From positions 8,720,163 through 8,784,162 of the forward strand of contig OX465109.1 of assembly GCA_949987565.1 (NCBI GenBank): 64,000 nt of DNA, given 5' to 3'. This document shows positions 1 through 9,129 of the stretch, in pieces; within the stretch, counting starts at the first letter, position 1, and each line of letters begins with the position of its first letter. Below the pieces are notes generated by a model. It was given only the letters and a program-made list of their open reading frames with translations. It did not search any database and had not been told where the DNA came from. The DNA is from Luidia sarsii (Eukaryota > Echinodermata > Asteroidea > Paxillosida > Luidiidae). Both the position numbers and the translations under genes were made by a program.

Positions 1-88
1 AAAAATTTTTTTTAAGAGAACCGGAGGCGGAAAAGCATTATGTTCTGTTTGCCAAATCTGTATTTCTGTTTTACTCTTGTAATGGCAG

Positions 89-256
89 CTTGGCAGTGAC
101 CTTGTGGAGAAATTTGCCAGCATCCCCAAGGACCAGCATCTTCCACTCATGGAGCATTGCCACGCGGTTGTCATCAAGGGCCTTACCCAGACCTCCTTCG
201 GGGACTACTTCAAGGACGATGCCAACATCCTCCAGTTCCACCACAGCTACAAGACC
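89..256 (+). CDS. CYP20A1: CYP20A1-like exon (a): region before the I helix
   Basis: The acceptor is the AG at 87-88 and the donor is GTGAGT at 257. The exon is 56 codons in phase 0. It reads LGSDLVEKFASIP, then DQHLPLMEH and later TQTSFGDYFKDDANILQF, matching the CYP20A1 stretch around DQHVPL and TFEDD. Confidence 0.85.
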
Positions 257-3200
257 GTGAGTTTGCTGCCCTCGGTGGACACGCGGGACTCTCGACTTGC
301 GCCCTTCCGAGTTCGGTTTCTATGGCTCGGGCCTTGACCAGACTGACTTGAAACTTGGAAAGCCGAGTCGCAATAGGAAATGACACGGACTCGGGCGCGA
401 CTGAGCCAGACTTGGACTCCGTCTCGAGTCGCGAGAAAAAATTACTCGGGCTTCGAACCCGACTGACTGAGATATACGACAGCTGGTCGAATCGTTTCTG
501 GCTGGTGCCCCCACCCCGGCAAAGACTATGTAGTGGTCTAGTGGAGTCTTTGGGAAGTCCACCATCTAATCCAAAGTTTCGGGTTCAAATCCCGGTCCAG
601 TCAAAGTATTCTACATGTAGTTGCCATTTTCTCAATTTGTTTTCGGAAGTATATTTTTGTCATTGATTTGTTTGAAGAGTATCCTGACGACTTTTTTGCA
701 TACTCATTGCAGAGGGCAAACTGCACGATTTGTTGTTCTCCGATTGCGTGTGCTTGTACGTTCTTTTCTCTCTTTTGCTCTGACAGTGCTGGAATGAGAT
801 GGAATCCAGACTGTGCGAAGGCCCACCCGACTCCAGCAGTGACAGACACACGGAGTTTGAGAAAGGTTGGCATAAGAAAGGTTGCCTTAGAAATGAAGAA
901 ATTAATTTCAAGCGATCTTATGGCTGGGTGGGCGTTATCATACCGGTAGCTCCTCATTCTGCACCCAGACAGCTGGTTGTGTTATCTATTTCAAAGGGCG
1001 CACTGAATTACTCCAATGTCAATTATCGCACTCAATGGGTGACTTTTGTTCATGCTGCATAATATACAGTTGTACATGGGTTTTTTTTTGGAGGGTCTTT
1101 GTTTAGGATTCAGAGGTTCTGGCGTATGGCAACACCACAAGCATCCAAAATCGGAGGTCCTGGCGCGAAGTGGTTAAGGCACCAGTCTCGGCATCGTTGG
1201 CCCTTAATAGGCTTCAACTTGTATGATTGTGTCTGCGAAGCTCGGACAGTACTTCTAGTGCTATTGTCTGCCAGCTACCGGTAGGGTTATGGGAGGGGGG
1301 GGCTGACAACCAGGGCAGGCAGTGAGTGTGTACTGTTATGATGGCCACACAAACGCTGTGGGGTACGGTAACTTGTAACTTGCAAGATTGAGGTACTGGA
1401 GTTCACTCGAAAAAAATCCCTTTTTTTAATTTTTAATTTTTTTTTTCCTCGCGGCAGCCCTGGGTTTCCTGAGGAACACTGTCAGGAACATCATCAAAGA
1501 GCGCCAGGAAAACCCAACGGTCGGGCACCAGGCTTTCATTGATATTCTGATTGAGAGTGACTTTCCGGAGGAACAGATACTAGACGATGGAGTCTCCTTT
1601 ATGATTGGCGGATTCCATACTTCTGGCAATTGTAAATACCCAGACCTTAGATGCAAACCCTTCCTCTTTGTTGATTTCCTCCACTTCTGTTTCTGTTCAT
1701 GTTTTGATCTTTTCCCGGTTAATCCCCTCTGATCTCACCCCAGTCTGTCTACCAGCTTCCCTCCCTTCCCTACTCCCTGCCCTTCCCTTTAATCTCACCT
1801 TAATCTGTCTTCCACCTTTCATCTTTTAATCCCTTCCCTACTCCTTGCCCTTCCCTTTTATCTCACCATTGTCTGTCTACCAGCTTTCCTCCCTTCCCTA
1901 CTCCCTGCCCTTCCCTCTGATCTCACCCTAGCCTGCCTACCAGCTTCCCTCCCTTCCCTACTCCCTGCCCTTCCCTCTGATCTCATCCTAGTCTGTCTAC
2001 CAGCTTTCCTCCCTTCCCTACTCCCTGCCCTTCCCTTTGATCTCACCCTAGTCTCTCTACCAGCTTTCCTCCCTTCCCTACTTCCTGGCCTTCCCTCTGA
2101 TCTCACCCTAGCCTGCCTACCAGCTTCCCTCCCTTCCCTACTCCCTGCCCTTCCCTTTGATCTCACCCTAGTCTGTCTACCAGCTTTCCTCCCTTCCCTA
2201 CTGACTCCCTGCCCTTCCCATTGATCTCACCCTAGTCTGTCTACCAGCTTTCCTCCCTTCCCTATTCCCTGGCCTTCCCTCTGATCTCACCCTAGTCTGT
2301 CTACCAGCTTCCCTCCCTTCCCTACTCCCTGCCTTTCCCTTTGATCTCACCCTAGTCTGACTACCAGCTTTCCTCCCTTCCCTAATCCCTGCCCTTCCCT
2401 CTGATCTCACCCTAGTCTGTCTACCAGCTTTCCTCCCTTCCCTACTCCCTGCCCTTCCCTTTGATCTCACCCTAGTCTGTCTACCAGCTTCCCTCCCTTC
2501 CCTACTCCCTGCCCTTCCCTCTGATCTCACCCTAGTCTGTCTACCAGCTTTCCTCCCTTCCCTACTCCCTGCCTTTCGCTTTGATCTCACCCTAGCCTGC
2601 CTACCATCTTTCCTCCCTTCCCTATTCCCTGCCCTTCCCTTTGATCTCACCCTAGTCTGTCTACCAGCTTCCCTCCCTTCCCTACTCCCTGCCCTTCCCT
2701 CTGATCTCACCCTAGTCTGTCTACCAGCTTTCCTCCCTTCCCTACTCCCTGCCCTTCCCTTTGATCTCACCCTAGTCTCTCTACCAGCTTTCCTCCCTTC
2801 CCTACCCCCTGCCCTTCCCTCTGATCTCACCCTTGTTTGTCTACCAGCTTTCCTCCCTTCCCTACTCCCTGCCTTTCCCTTTGATCTCACCCTAGTCTCT
2901 CTACCAGCTTTCCTCCCTTCCCTACTCCCTGCCCTTCCCTTTGATCTCACCCTAGTCTCTCTACCAGCTTTCCTCCCTTCCCTACTTCCTGGCCTTCCCT
3001 CTGATCTCACCCTAGCCTGCCTACCAGCTTCCCTCCCTTCCCTACTCCCTGCCCTTCCCTTTAATCTCACCCTAGTCTCTCTACCAGCTTCCCTCCCTTC
3101 CCTACTCCCTGCCCTTCCCATTGATCTCACCCTAGTCTCTCTACCAGCTTCCCTTCCTTCCCTACTCCCTGCCCTTCCCTTTCCCCCTGCAGTTTGTACC

Positions 3201-6200
3201 ACCTTTGAATCCCTTTTTTTAACCTTTGCCTCTCTTGTCCCCATAGTCTTGGGATGGACCCTGTACTTCTTGGCCACGCACAAGAAATGCCAGGAGAAGT
3301 TGTACGAGGAAATCATGGAGGTTGTTGGGAGTGGGGACATTGAACCCTACCACCTGGGGAAGCTCCAGTAAGTGAGACAAAAAGCTGTGTTTGCACTGGA
3401 CTTTTTTCTGTGTGAAGGTGAAATGAAATGTGGTCAAATGTAACCACTGTCCGCACTCGGACTTTCTACACGGGAAACGTTTACCAAGACTGTGGTAGAA
3501 GTAAACAAGCTGGCAGTATAATGACTCTAAGCAACGCAAAACGCATGCGTGGTTGGCCTGTGCAGTATCATCTTGCTCCCACGGCTACGGTAGATGCAGG
3601 GCAAGATGTACAGTGTGTACGCTTTCCCGTGTGCCGCTTTGTCCGACTCGCTCTGCATGCACTGTCCGCACTGGAATTGTTTTATCGGGAAAAGTGACCA
3701 GGTAATTTTTCCTGGGCAGAAGTTGGCCAGTACCAGTAGAAGTAGCCGCCAGATTTTTTGGGGAAAAGTAACAGAGGAAATTGTCCTAGGCTGTCCGCAT
3801 TGAACATAACATGGGGAAAGTTCTCATCATCTCGGTACATTTTACCGAAAAGAGTCCAGTGTGAACAGGGCTTAAGAGGCCAGTCTACTGTATGAGCCAC
3901 TCCAGTAAAATGGAGATACATGTAGGCTATGATATAACACTGTGTGAGCCATACTTACATTGGTCACTCGGCCAGAAGACAGTGCCTTCAGCATTGGGCC
4001 AAGAAAAAACAAAAAAACAGACAGAGAGACATGTTGTTGCACAAACCATATGGACGGACAGACAGGCAAACAGACCAACAGAAGGATAGACAAACATTTT
4101 AGTTGGCAAGTGCTGTATGACCAGCCTGTCAGAATTTTCAGTTTTCGACACAAAATCTGTTTTCCCTGATTTCTTTGAAAATTAATCCTCAGGTTTCTGA
4201 GAGCCCTCTGACATTGAAGTCATTTTTGGCCCCCTAAAAAGAAACTAGATTTTTGGCACCCTAAAAAAGAAACTAGATTATTGGCACCCTAAAAAAGAAA
4301 CTAGATTTTTGGCACCCTAAAAAAGAAACTAGAATTTTGGCACCCTAAAAAGAAACAAGAATTTTGGCCCAATTTCTGACATGTTCGACAGGTCCGCCCC
4401 TGTCAGATTTGTCAGTTTTTGACCCAAAATCGGTTTTCCCAGATTTCTCTGAAAATGACTTCTCAGGTATCTGAGAGCCCTCTGACTTGGTTCGGACTTT
4501 CGGTAGACCAGTTGAAGTCATTTTTGGCCCCCGCGAAAAAAAGCTTGATTTTTGGCCTAATTTCTGACATGTTCGACAGGTCCGCTCCTGTCAGATTTTT
4601 CAGTTTTTGACCCAAAATCAGTTTTCCCAGATTTCTCTGAAAATGACTCCTCAGGTATCTGAGAGCCCTCTGACATGGATCAGACTTTCGGTAGACCAGT
4701 TGAAGTCCATTTTGGCCCCCTAAGAAAGAAACAAGATTTTTGGCCCAATTTCTGACATGTTCGACAGGTCCTCTCAAGCCAGAATTTTAAGTTTTCGACC
4801 CAAAATCAGTGTTTCCAGATTTCTCTGAAAATTAATCCTCAGGTATCTGAGAGCCCTCTGACTTGGATCGGACTTTCGGTAGTCCAGTTGAAGTAATTTT
4901 TTGCCCCCTCACAATAACTAGATTTTTGTCCCAATTTCTGACATGCTCAACAGGTCCGCTCCTGTCAGAATTTTCATTTTTGACCCAAAATCAGTGTTTC
5001 CAGATTTCTCTGAAAAATAATCCTCAGGTTTCTAAGAGCCCTCTTTCATGGATCGGACTTTCGGTAGACCAGTTGAAGTCATTTTTGGCCCCCTCAAAAT
5101 AACTACGGTAGATTTTTGGCCCAATTTGTGACATGTTCGACAGGTCCTCTCCAGTCAGAATTTTCAGTTTGTGACCCAAAATCTGTTTTCCCAGATTTCT
5201 CTGAAAATTAATCCTGAAGTATCTTAGAGCCCTCTGACATGGATCGGACTTTTTGTCCTGGGCTTGTCCAGGTACCTGAAGCAAGTCCTTGATGAGAGCC
5301 TGCGTGTGTCTGTGCTGGCCCCCTATGCAGCGCGCTTCATGGACAATGAGTCGGAGCTTGGCGGCCATGTTGTGCCCGGTGGGGTAAGTGTCAGAACTGC
5401 GCCCCCACTCGGTGCCCTCTCCTTCCAGCTTCTCGCCATTCTATCGTATTAATCCACAGCCAGATAGAATGAAAGAGCAAAGAGAATGTTGTGATTCTAT
5501 CACCTTATAGTGCTACCTGCTAGATTTGAATCCACCACACGACTGGGACCAGCGCAGTGGTCCAGTGGTTTAGACGACAGCACTAGAAAGTAAGAGTCAA
5601 GGGTTTGAATCTCCCCCGACGAGCCTGTATTCCTTCAGCAGGCAAGCGGTCAAAGCACTGAGCATCGTGTCAAGTACACATGGAGTCGGGCGAATGAAAC
5701 CCATTCTCTTTTCAGAGCCACACTCCTCCTTGAAAGAGAAGTGCTACACGGTGTCACCGCAAACCTTCCACTTAATCATATTCTTGCTGTCGCAAAAAGA
5801 TCTGTGTGCTATCTGTACTGTTGCTGAAGGTGAGTGTATTTTTTGTTTGTGATGCCATCCAGACAGCAGTGATTCATGCGCTTGGAGTGGTGCTCCAAGA
5901 TGAGAACCTCTGGCCCCAGCCCACTAAGTGAGTATAAACCTTGCACCCAGACTTGAGTGAGCAGGCAGAAGTAAGAATCATTTGCCGCTAACATCTCAAT
6001 CCTACATGTATAGCTCAGTCTGAATGGTTAGCATTTCCCTCTGTCAAAGGAAGTATACAGACAGGCAGGCAGGCAGGTACTGTAGGGCAGGCAGGCAGGC
6101 AGGCAGGCAGGCCTGAATCGATCGCTGGACTGTAGGTCAGAAGACAGTGGCTTCAGCATTGGGTCAGGAAACAGTCAATATGTAACAAGCAGACAGGCAA

Positions 6201-6652
6201 CGTCCCTGGCTCTCCGCACTGGACTTAAAAAAATTGGGGGGGAAGTTCCCCAATCGTCTCCGTTAGTTTGACCGGGAAAAAGTCCAGTGCACAGGGGCTT
6301 CATCAGACCTCCTGTGTGAGACGCGGATTGTAAGACTCCACTGGCTGTCCCCCACCCTCCCCTCCCTCCCTTCCTTGCCCTCACTCCCCCCCTGTCCAGG
6401 TTTGATCCGGAGAGGTTCAGCAAGGAGCGCTTCACCGCCCGCCACCGCGCCGCCTTCAGGCCCTTTGGCTTTGCCGGCAAGCGCGTCTGCCCCGGCCAGC
6501 AGTTTGCCTACACCGAGGTCACCATCTGCCTGGCGCACCTCTGCCGGTCCATGCGGCTCAGGCTGGTGCCGGGCCAGGTGGTGGAACCCAAGCACGCCCT
6601 GGTCACCGCCCCCAAGGAGGAGATCTGGGTCACCCTGGAGAAGAGGATCTAA
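89..6652 (+). CDS. CYP20A1: Cytochrome P450, CYP20A1-type, 3' part (seven exons; 5' end outside window)
   Basis: Seven exons, 89-256, 787-865, 1458-1631, 3247-3367, 5272-5383, 5863-5927 and 6400-6652, have GT donors and AG acceptors. Their phases join without conflict into 323 codons ending in TAA at 6650-6652. The joined product follows human CYP20A1 over its C-terminal two thirds, as I remember that protein: DQHLPLMEH, RNIIKER, EKLYEE, ALGVVLQD and FDPERF all have clear counterparts. P450 landmarks are in order: an I-helix segment (MIGGFHTSGN), the K-helix ExxR (ESLR), the PERF-type motif and the heme-cysteine loop (GKRVCPG). CYP20A1 is an orphan P450, expected to be an ER-membrane heme monooxygenase; its substrate is not known to me. 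About 140 N-terminal residues, including any membrane anchor, should lie upstream of base 1. Introns are 0.4-1.9 kb and contain satellites. The gene converges on a - strand sulfotransferase 5.5 kb away. Confidence 0.9.
500..665 (+). repeat. SINE-like element in a CYP20A1-like intron
   Basis: A leader (CTGGTGCCCCCACCCCGGCA), a degenerate tRNA-like part (GTGGTCTAGTGGAGTC), a B box GGGTTCAAATCCCGGTCC and a tail (CAGTCAAAGTATTCTAC, CCATTTTCTCAATTTGTTTT) are collinear with the - strand copy at 51870-52030 and the tail at 45930-46000. Confidence 0.6.
787..865 (+). CDS. CYP20A1: CYP20A1-like exon (b): short, divergent 26-codon exon
   Basis: This small exon was found by filling the gap between its neighbours. 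The acceptor is at 785-786 after a CT-rich tract, and the donor is GTTGGC at 866. It reads CWNEMESRLCEG, then a Ser/Asp-rich stretch and TEFEK, aligning loosely with WSEIGKGFLDG...QYED of CYP20A1. It leaves one base (G) that the next exon completes to Ala, giving KAL where the human protein has DAL. The perfect phase fit on both sides is the main support; the donor is not a strong consensus. Confidence 0.75.
1458..1631 (+). CDS. CYP20A1: CYP20A1-like exon (c): I-helix exon
   Basis: The acceptor is CGGCAG ending at 1457 and the donor is GTAAAT at 1632. It encodes ALGFLRNTVRNIIKER, QAFIDILIESDFPEEQILDD and then the I-helix MIGGFHTSGN. The usual P450 I-helix signature (A/G)Gx(D/E)T is here GGFHT, so His replaces the acidic residue. 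Confidence 0.9.
1735..3190. repeat. 60-bp minisatellite, about 24 copies, in the CYP20A1-like intron
   Basis: A pyrimidine-rich unit of 60 bp repeats head to tail with a few substitutions per copy. Each unit carries GATCTCACCCTAGTCTG, CTACCAGCTTTCCTCCC and TTCCCTACTCCCTGCC. Because 60 is a multiple of three and the antisense frame has no stop, the - strand shows open frames of up to 380 codons with a 20-residue Arg/Gly/Glu period. I treat these as by-products of the repeat. The array ends just before the acceptor at 3246, so its pyrimidine richness may contribute to the intron's polypyrimidine tract. Confidence 0.95.
3247..3367 (+). CDS. CYP20A1: CYP20A1-like exon (d): J-helix region
   Basis: The acceptor is CCATAG ending at 3246 and the donor is GTAAGTGAG at 3368. 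It reads LGWTLYFLATHKKCQEKLYE, then EIMEVVGSGDIEPYHLGKLQ. KKCQEKLYEEI matches the VQKKLYEEI of CYP20A1. It exits in phase 2. Confidence 0.9.
3381..3873. mobile_element. Dispersed inverted-repeat element, CACTGGACTT family
   Basis: The left end is AAAGCTGTGTTTGCACTGGA and the right end is AGTCCAGTGTGAACAGGGCT, which are imperfect inverted complements. Internally the motifs CTGTCCGCA, TTTATCGGGAAAAGT and TTTACCGAAAAG recur. Related copies or fragments are at 6207-6301, 10500-10591, 23906-24293, 29291-29345, 29745-29830, 54197-54264 and 57515-57655. No coding capacity is seen, so it is likely a non-autonomous DNA transposon (MITE-like). Confidence 0.6.
4130..5270. repeat. Satellite of about 185-bp units ending at a P450 exon
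   Basis: Five to six degenerate units share CCAGATTTCTCTGAAAAT, GAGAGCCCTCTGAC, GATCGGACTTTCGGTAGACC, AGTTGAAGTCATTTTTGGCC and TTTCTGACATGTTCGACAGG. The first unit contains a sub-array of about five copies of TTGGCACCCTAAAAAAGAAA (4225-4372). The last copy breaks off after GACATGGATCGGACTTTTTG, only about 15 bases before the acceptor of the next exon. Confidence 0.9.
4225..4372. repeat. Sub-array of about 27-bp units inside the 185-bp satellite
   Basis: About five near-identical copies carry TTGGCACCCTAAAAAAGAAA followed by CTAGAT. The other satellite units carry one copy of the same segment, so this is a local expansion of part of the unit. Confidence 0.85.
5272..5383 (+). CDS. CYP20A1: CYP20A1-like exon (e): K helix with ExxR
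   Basis: The acceptor is TGTCCAG ending at 5271 and the donor is GTAAGTG at 5384. It reads YLKQVLDESLRVSVLAPYAA, then RFMDNESELGGHVVPGG. ESLR is the K-helix ExxR that supports the heme pocket. The first base completes the Gln codon of the previous exon. Confidence 0.92.
5546..5800 (+). repeat. tRNA-derived SINE-like element in a CYP20A1-like intron
   Basis: A tRNA-like head spans about 5551-5623, with an A-box-like TGGTCCAGTGGTTTAGAC and a B-box-like GGTTTGAATCTC. It resembles the more intact copy at 29539-29610. The following body has AAGCACTGAGCATCGTGTC and a gap-rich match (TGTCACCGCAAACCTTCC) to sequence near 60290 (TGTCACCCCAAACCTG). Its ends are not sharply defined. Confidence 0.6.
5863..5927 (+). 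CDS. CYP20A1: CYP20A1-like exon (f): ALGVVLQD exon
   Basis: The acceptor is CCATCCAG ending at 5862 and the donor is GTGAGT at 5928. It reads TAVIHALGVVLQDENLWPQP followed by TK. ALGVVLQD is identical to the human CYP20A1 stretch as I recall it, which makes this the most diagnostic exon for the family. Confidence 0.92.
6061..6112. repeat. CAGG tetranucleotide microsatellite
   Basis: Two runs of GGCA/CAGG units are separated by TACTGTAGGG, in the last CYP20A1-like intron. Confidence 0.9.
6207..6301. mobile_element. Short copy of the CACTGGACTT inverted-repeat family
   Basis: TCCGCACTGGACTTAAAAA at the left faces AAAAAGTCCAGTGCACAGGG at the right, about 90 bp apart, giving a compact foldback in the last P450 intron. 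Confidence 0.6.
6400..6652 (+). CDS. CYP20A1: CYP20A1-like last exon (g): heme-binding loop and stop
   Basis: The acceptor is CTGTCCAG ending at 6399. It encodes FDPERF, then FRPFGFAGKRVCPGQQFAYT and a C terminus VVEPKHALVTAPKEEIWVTL ending EKRI and a TAA stop. The cysteine in GKRVCPG is the expected thiolate heme ligand. The C terminus aligns with VIETKYELVTSSREEAW of human CYP20A1. GC content is much higher than in the flanking introns. Confidence 0.93.
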
Positions 6653-7410
6653 GAGAGAGTCTCTCTTAGGAGCGAACCAGCGTGAGCACCGGCAGCCGAT
6701 TTTCCAAGAAACTTTCAAGATGCTGCGTGCGCGGCATTCTGTTGCGTAACTTACGCAACGTTTTGGCTGGCTTTGCTAGATGTTGGTGGGAAAGAGTCTT
6801 TGTGGCGCAAGACTTGAGCAACGTTTGAAAGTTGCGTAAGTTGGGCAACTTTTCTTGAAATCGGCAGCAGTTGTGCACCAAGCATTTTGATTATGAATCT
6901 CACGAGGCTGATAGTTGTAACTCAAACAGAAAAGGTCAGTACAAGGGAATGCTTAAGTCTTTGTGATTGTGATGTCATATCAATATTTTTTTTTGGGGGG
7001 GGGGGCGATGCTTTCTTAGTCTAGTTAATTTTGCTACTTTGGCGATTTTTGTTCTTCTCAGTGAATGAGGGAAGGGTGTTTTTGATGCGTAATCTGTGCC
7101 AATTTGAAGCCAAAACATTGCTCGTTTTTTCATCAATTGTTTTTTTTATTATAAATCAGTATAAACTGAAGAAGAAAAAAAGAGGCTTTTTAGTTAATTA
7201 TATGAACCTTTTGATGTGTGCAAAATATTGTCTATGTACCAGTGAAACATTTAATCTGGGCATAAAAGGCACTATGCCCTTGGCTGTTGTATGTTAGCAA
7301 GTATGCAGCTTGCCTGAGTATAGTTGTCTGAATGTGGCCAGATGGCGCAAGAGGCTGATCTCATGAAAAAATTAGTAGTCACAAAAATAAAGTTTATGTC
7401 AGATTGACAA
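6653..7410 (+). promoter_or_regulatory. Probable 3' UTR of the P450 with poly(A) signal at 7386-7391
   Basis: After the stop, about 730 bases without a convincing frame lead to AATAAA at 7386-7391, followed by a GT-rich stretch (GTTTATGTCAG). This is the first clear poly(A) signal after the stop. The segment includes a local duplication-like pair (AACTTACGCAACGTTTTGGC and GTTGCGTAAGTTGGGCAAC), which gives it foldback character around 6745-6850. Confidence 0.6.
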
Positions 7411-7429
7411 AGAGGCAAAGATGTTCACA

Positions 7430-8500
7430 ATGGGGAGGGGTCTGGTCTGGGGGTGTGGTCAAGGGTGTGGTCAGGGGTGTGGCAAAGGGTGTGGGTAGGG
7501 CTTTCGTCAAGGATGTGGTCAAGGTTGTGGGTAGGGGTGTGGCCAAGGGTGTGGGTAGGGGCTATGGTCAAGATTGTGGCCAGAGGTGTGGTCAAGGGTG
7601 TTGGTAGGGGCTTTGGTCAAGGGTGTGCCCAGAGGTGTGGTCAAGGGTGTTGGTAGGGGCTATGGTCAAGGGTGTGCCCAGAGGTGTGGTCAAGGGTGTT
7701 GGTAGGGGCTATGGTCAAGGGTGTGGTCAAGGGTGTGGGTAGGGGCTATGGTCAAGGGTGTGGCCAGAGGTGTGGTCAAGGGTGTTGGTAGAGGCTATGG
7801 TCAAGAGTGTGGCCAGAGGTGTGGTCAAGGGTGTTGGTAGGGGCTATGGTCAAGGGTGTGCCCAAAGGTGTGGTCAAGGGTGTTGGTAGGGGCTATGGTC
7901 AAGGGTCTGGCCAGAGGTGTGGTCAAGGGTGTTGGTAGGGGCTATGGTCAAGGGTGTGCCCAGAGGTGTGGTCAAGGGTGTTGGTAGGGGTTATGGTCAA
8001 GGGTGTGGCCAGAGGTGTGGTCAAGGGTGTTGGTAGGGGCTAAGGTCAAGGGTGTGGCCAGAGGTGTGGTCAGGGCTTTTGGTCATGGGTGTGGTCAGGG
8101 ATGTAGATATGGGCTATGGTCAAGGGTGTGGCCAGAGGTGTGGTCAAGGGTGTTGGTAGGGGCTATGGTCAAGGGTGTGGCCAGAGGTGTGGTCAAGGGT
8201 GTGGTCAGGGATATAGATATGGGCTATGGTCAAGGGTGTGGTTAGGGATGTGGTCAAGGGAGTGGATATGGACTATGGTCAAGGGTATGGTCAAGGGTTT
8301 GGATAAGGCCTATGGTCAAGGGTGTGGTTGGGGCTTAATTGGTCAAGAGTTTGCTCAGGGCATATGGTCAAGGGTGTGGTCAGGGTTCATGGTCAAGGGT
8401 GGGGTCAGGGCTTACGATCAAGGGTGTTGCCAGGACTTAATGTCAATGGTGTGGTCAGGGCTTTTGGTCATGGGTGTGGTCAAGGGTTTGGCTGGGGATG
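7430..8500. repeat. About 49-bp GT-rich minisatellite downstream of the P450
   Basis: The unit carries GGTGTTGGTAGGGGCTATGG and TCAAGGGTGTG, then CCCAGAGGTGTGGTCAAG. The period is about 49 bp in the regular middle part (7560-8200), and the edges degenerate into shorter GGTCAAGGGTGTGG units. Open + frames of 67-163 codons rich in Gly, Val and Trp are by-products. It begins about 40 bases after the AATAAA, so it probably lies outside the mature transcript. Confidence 0.92.
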
Positions 8501-8639
8501 TGGTCGTGGGTATGCCAAAAGGTATTATCATATTGAGGATGTGGTTTGGCATGTGGCTAGGATGTCTTGGACACCTTCTTGTCAAACCCACTTTTCTCAT
8601 AGGTTAGTGGCAGATGTGGTGATTAATGCTTAATTTGCT

Positions 8640-9020
8640 ACTTATTTAGCAAAATACTTACATCACAGTCATGCATTTACTCTCAACTGAGAGTCGTTTT
8701 GTAATCAGAATTGTTTTATTATCGACTTTAATGTATTTTAAAAGATATATCTGTAGCTTTTGTCTGTCCTTGTCTGTCTGTCAGGGTTGTTTTGTCTGTC
8801 TTTTGTTATAGAAGATAACTGATTAGTAATTAAGCATTGTCATAATTGTAACATTGCACGGTATTTGTACCAACCGCCTGAGTAGATGTTTTTGTGATTT
8901 CCGTTTTCCATCACATAGTGCCCTGCCAAACTTAGTGATTTTCTATGGGGCAGTTAATGGGTTGCTGCCTCCGACTGGCGCCCTCAACCCAGCAAAGACG
9001 AGTTTGGGAAGGTCGTGGTG
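8640..9020. other. Intergenic, nothing recognised
   Basis: AT-rich sequence with no gene-like frame, repeat array or RNA signature that I can support. Confidence 0.5.
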
Positions 9021-9023
9021 TAA

Positions 9024-9128
9024 GGGCTGGATTGCTCTGATGGTAAGAGCGCTGGTTTGCAAAACCAGAGGTTCAATTGCCAGTCCAGTCAAACTTTTTC
9101 TTGGTCATTTTTGTTTCAAAAAACAGTA
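9024..9128 (+). repeat. tRNA-like SINE head with GTCCAGTC tail
   Basis: The sequence GGGCTGGATTGCTCTGATGG, then TAAGAGCGCTGG, TTTGCAAAACCAG and AGGTTCAATTGCCAGTCC is a recognisable tRNA-like fold with a TGC-type anticodon loop. It is followed by CAGTCAAACTTTTTCTTGG, which matches the tails at 600, 45945, 52225 and the - strand copy near 51890. A mutated acceptor stem and the shared tail argue for a SINE rather than a working tRNA gene. Confidence 0.6.
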
Positions 9129-9129
9129 A

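Noticed and set aside
1858..3340. Long - strand open frames with Arg/Gly/Glu-rich 20-residue repeats
   Set aside because: They coincide exactly with the 60-bp minisatellite and arise because the unit length is a multiple of three without antisense stops.
7430..8500. CRISPR-like array (also considered at 39486-40612 and 50742-51069)
   Set aside because: Units are contiguous tandem repeats without unique spacers, in an animal genome.
9024..9090. A functional tRNA gene with TGC anticodon
   Set aside because: The acceptor stem and T arm are damaged, and the trailing GTCCAGTC tail is shared with other SINE-like copies.
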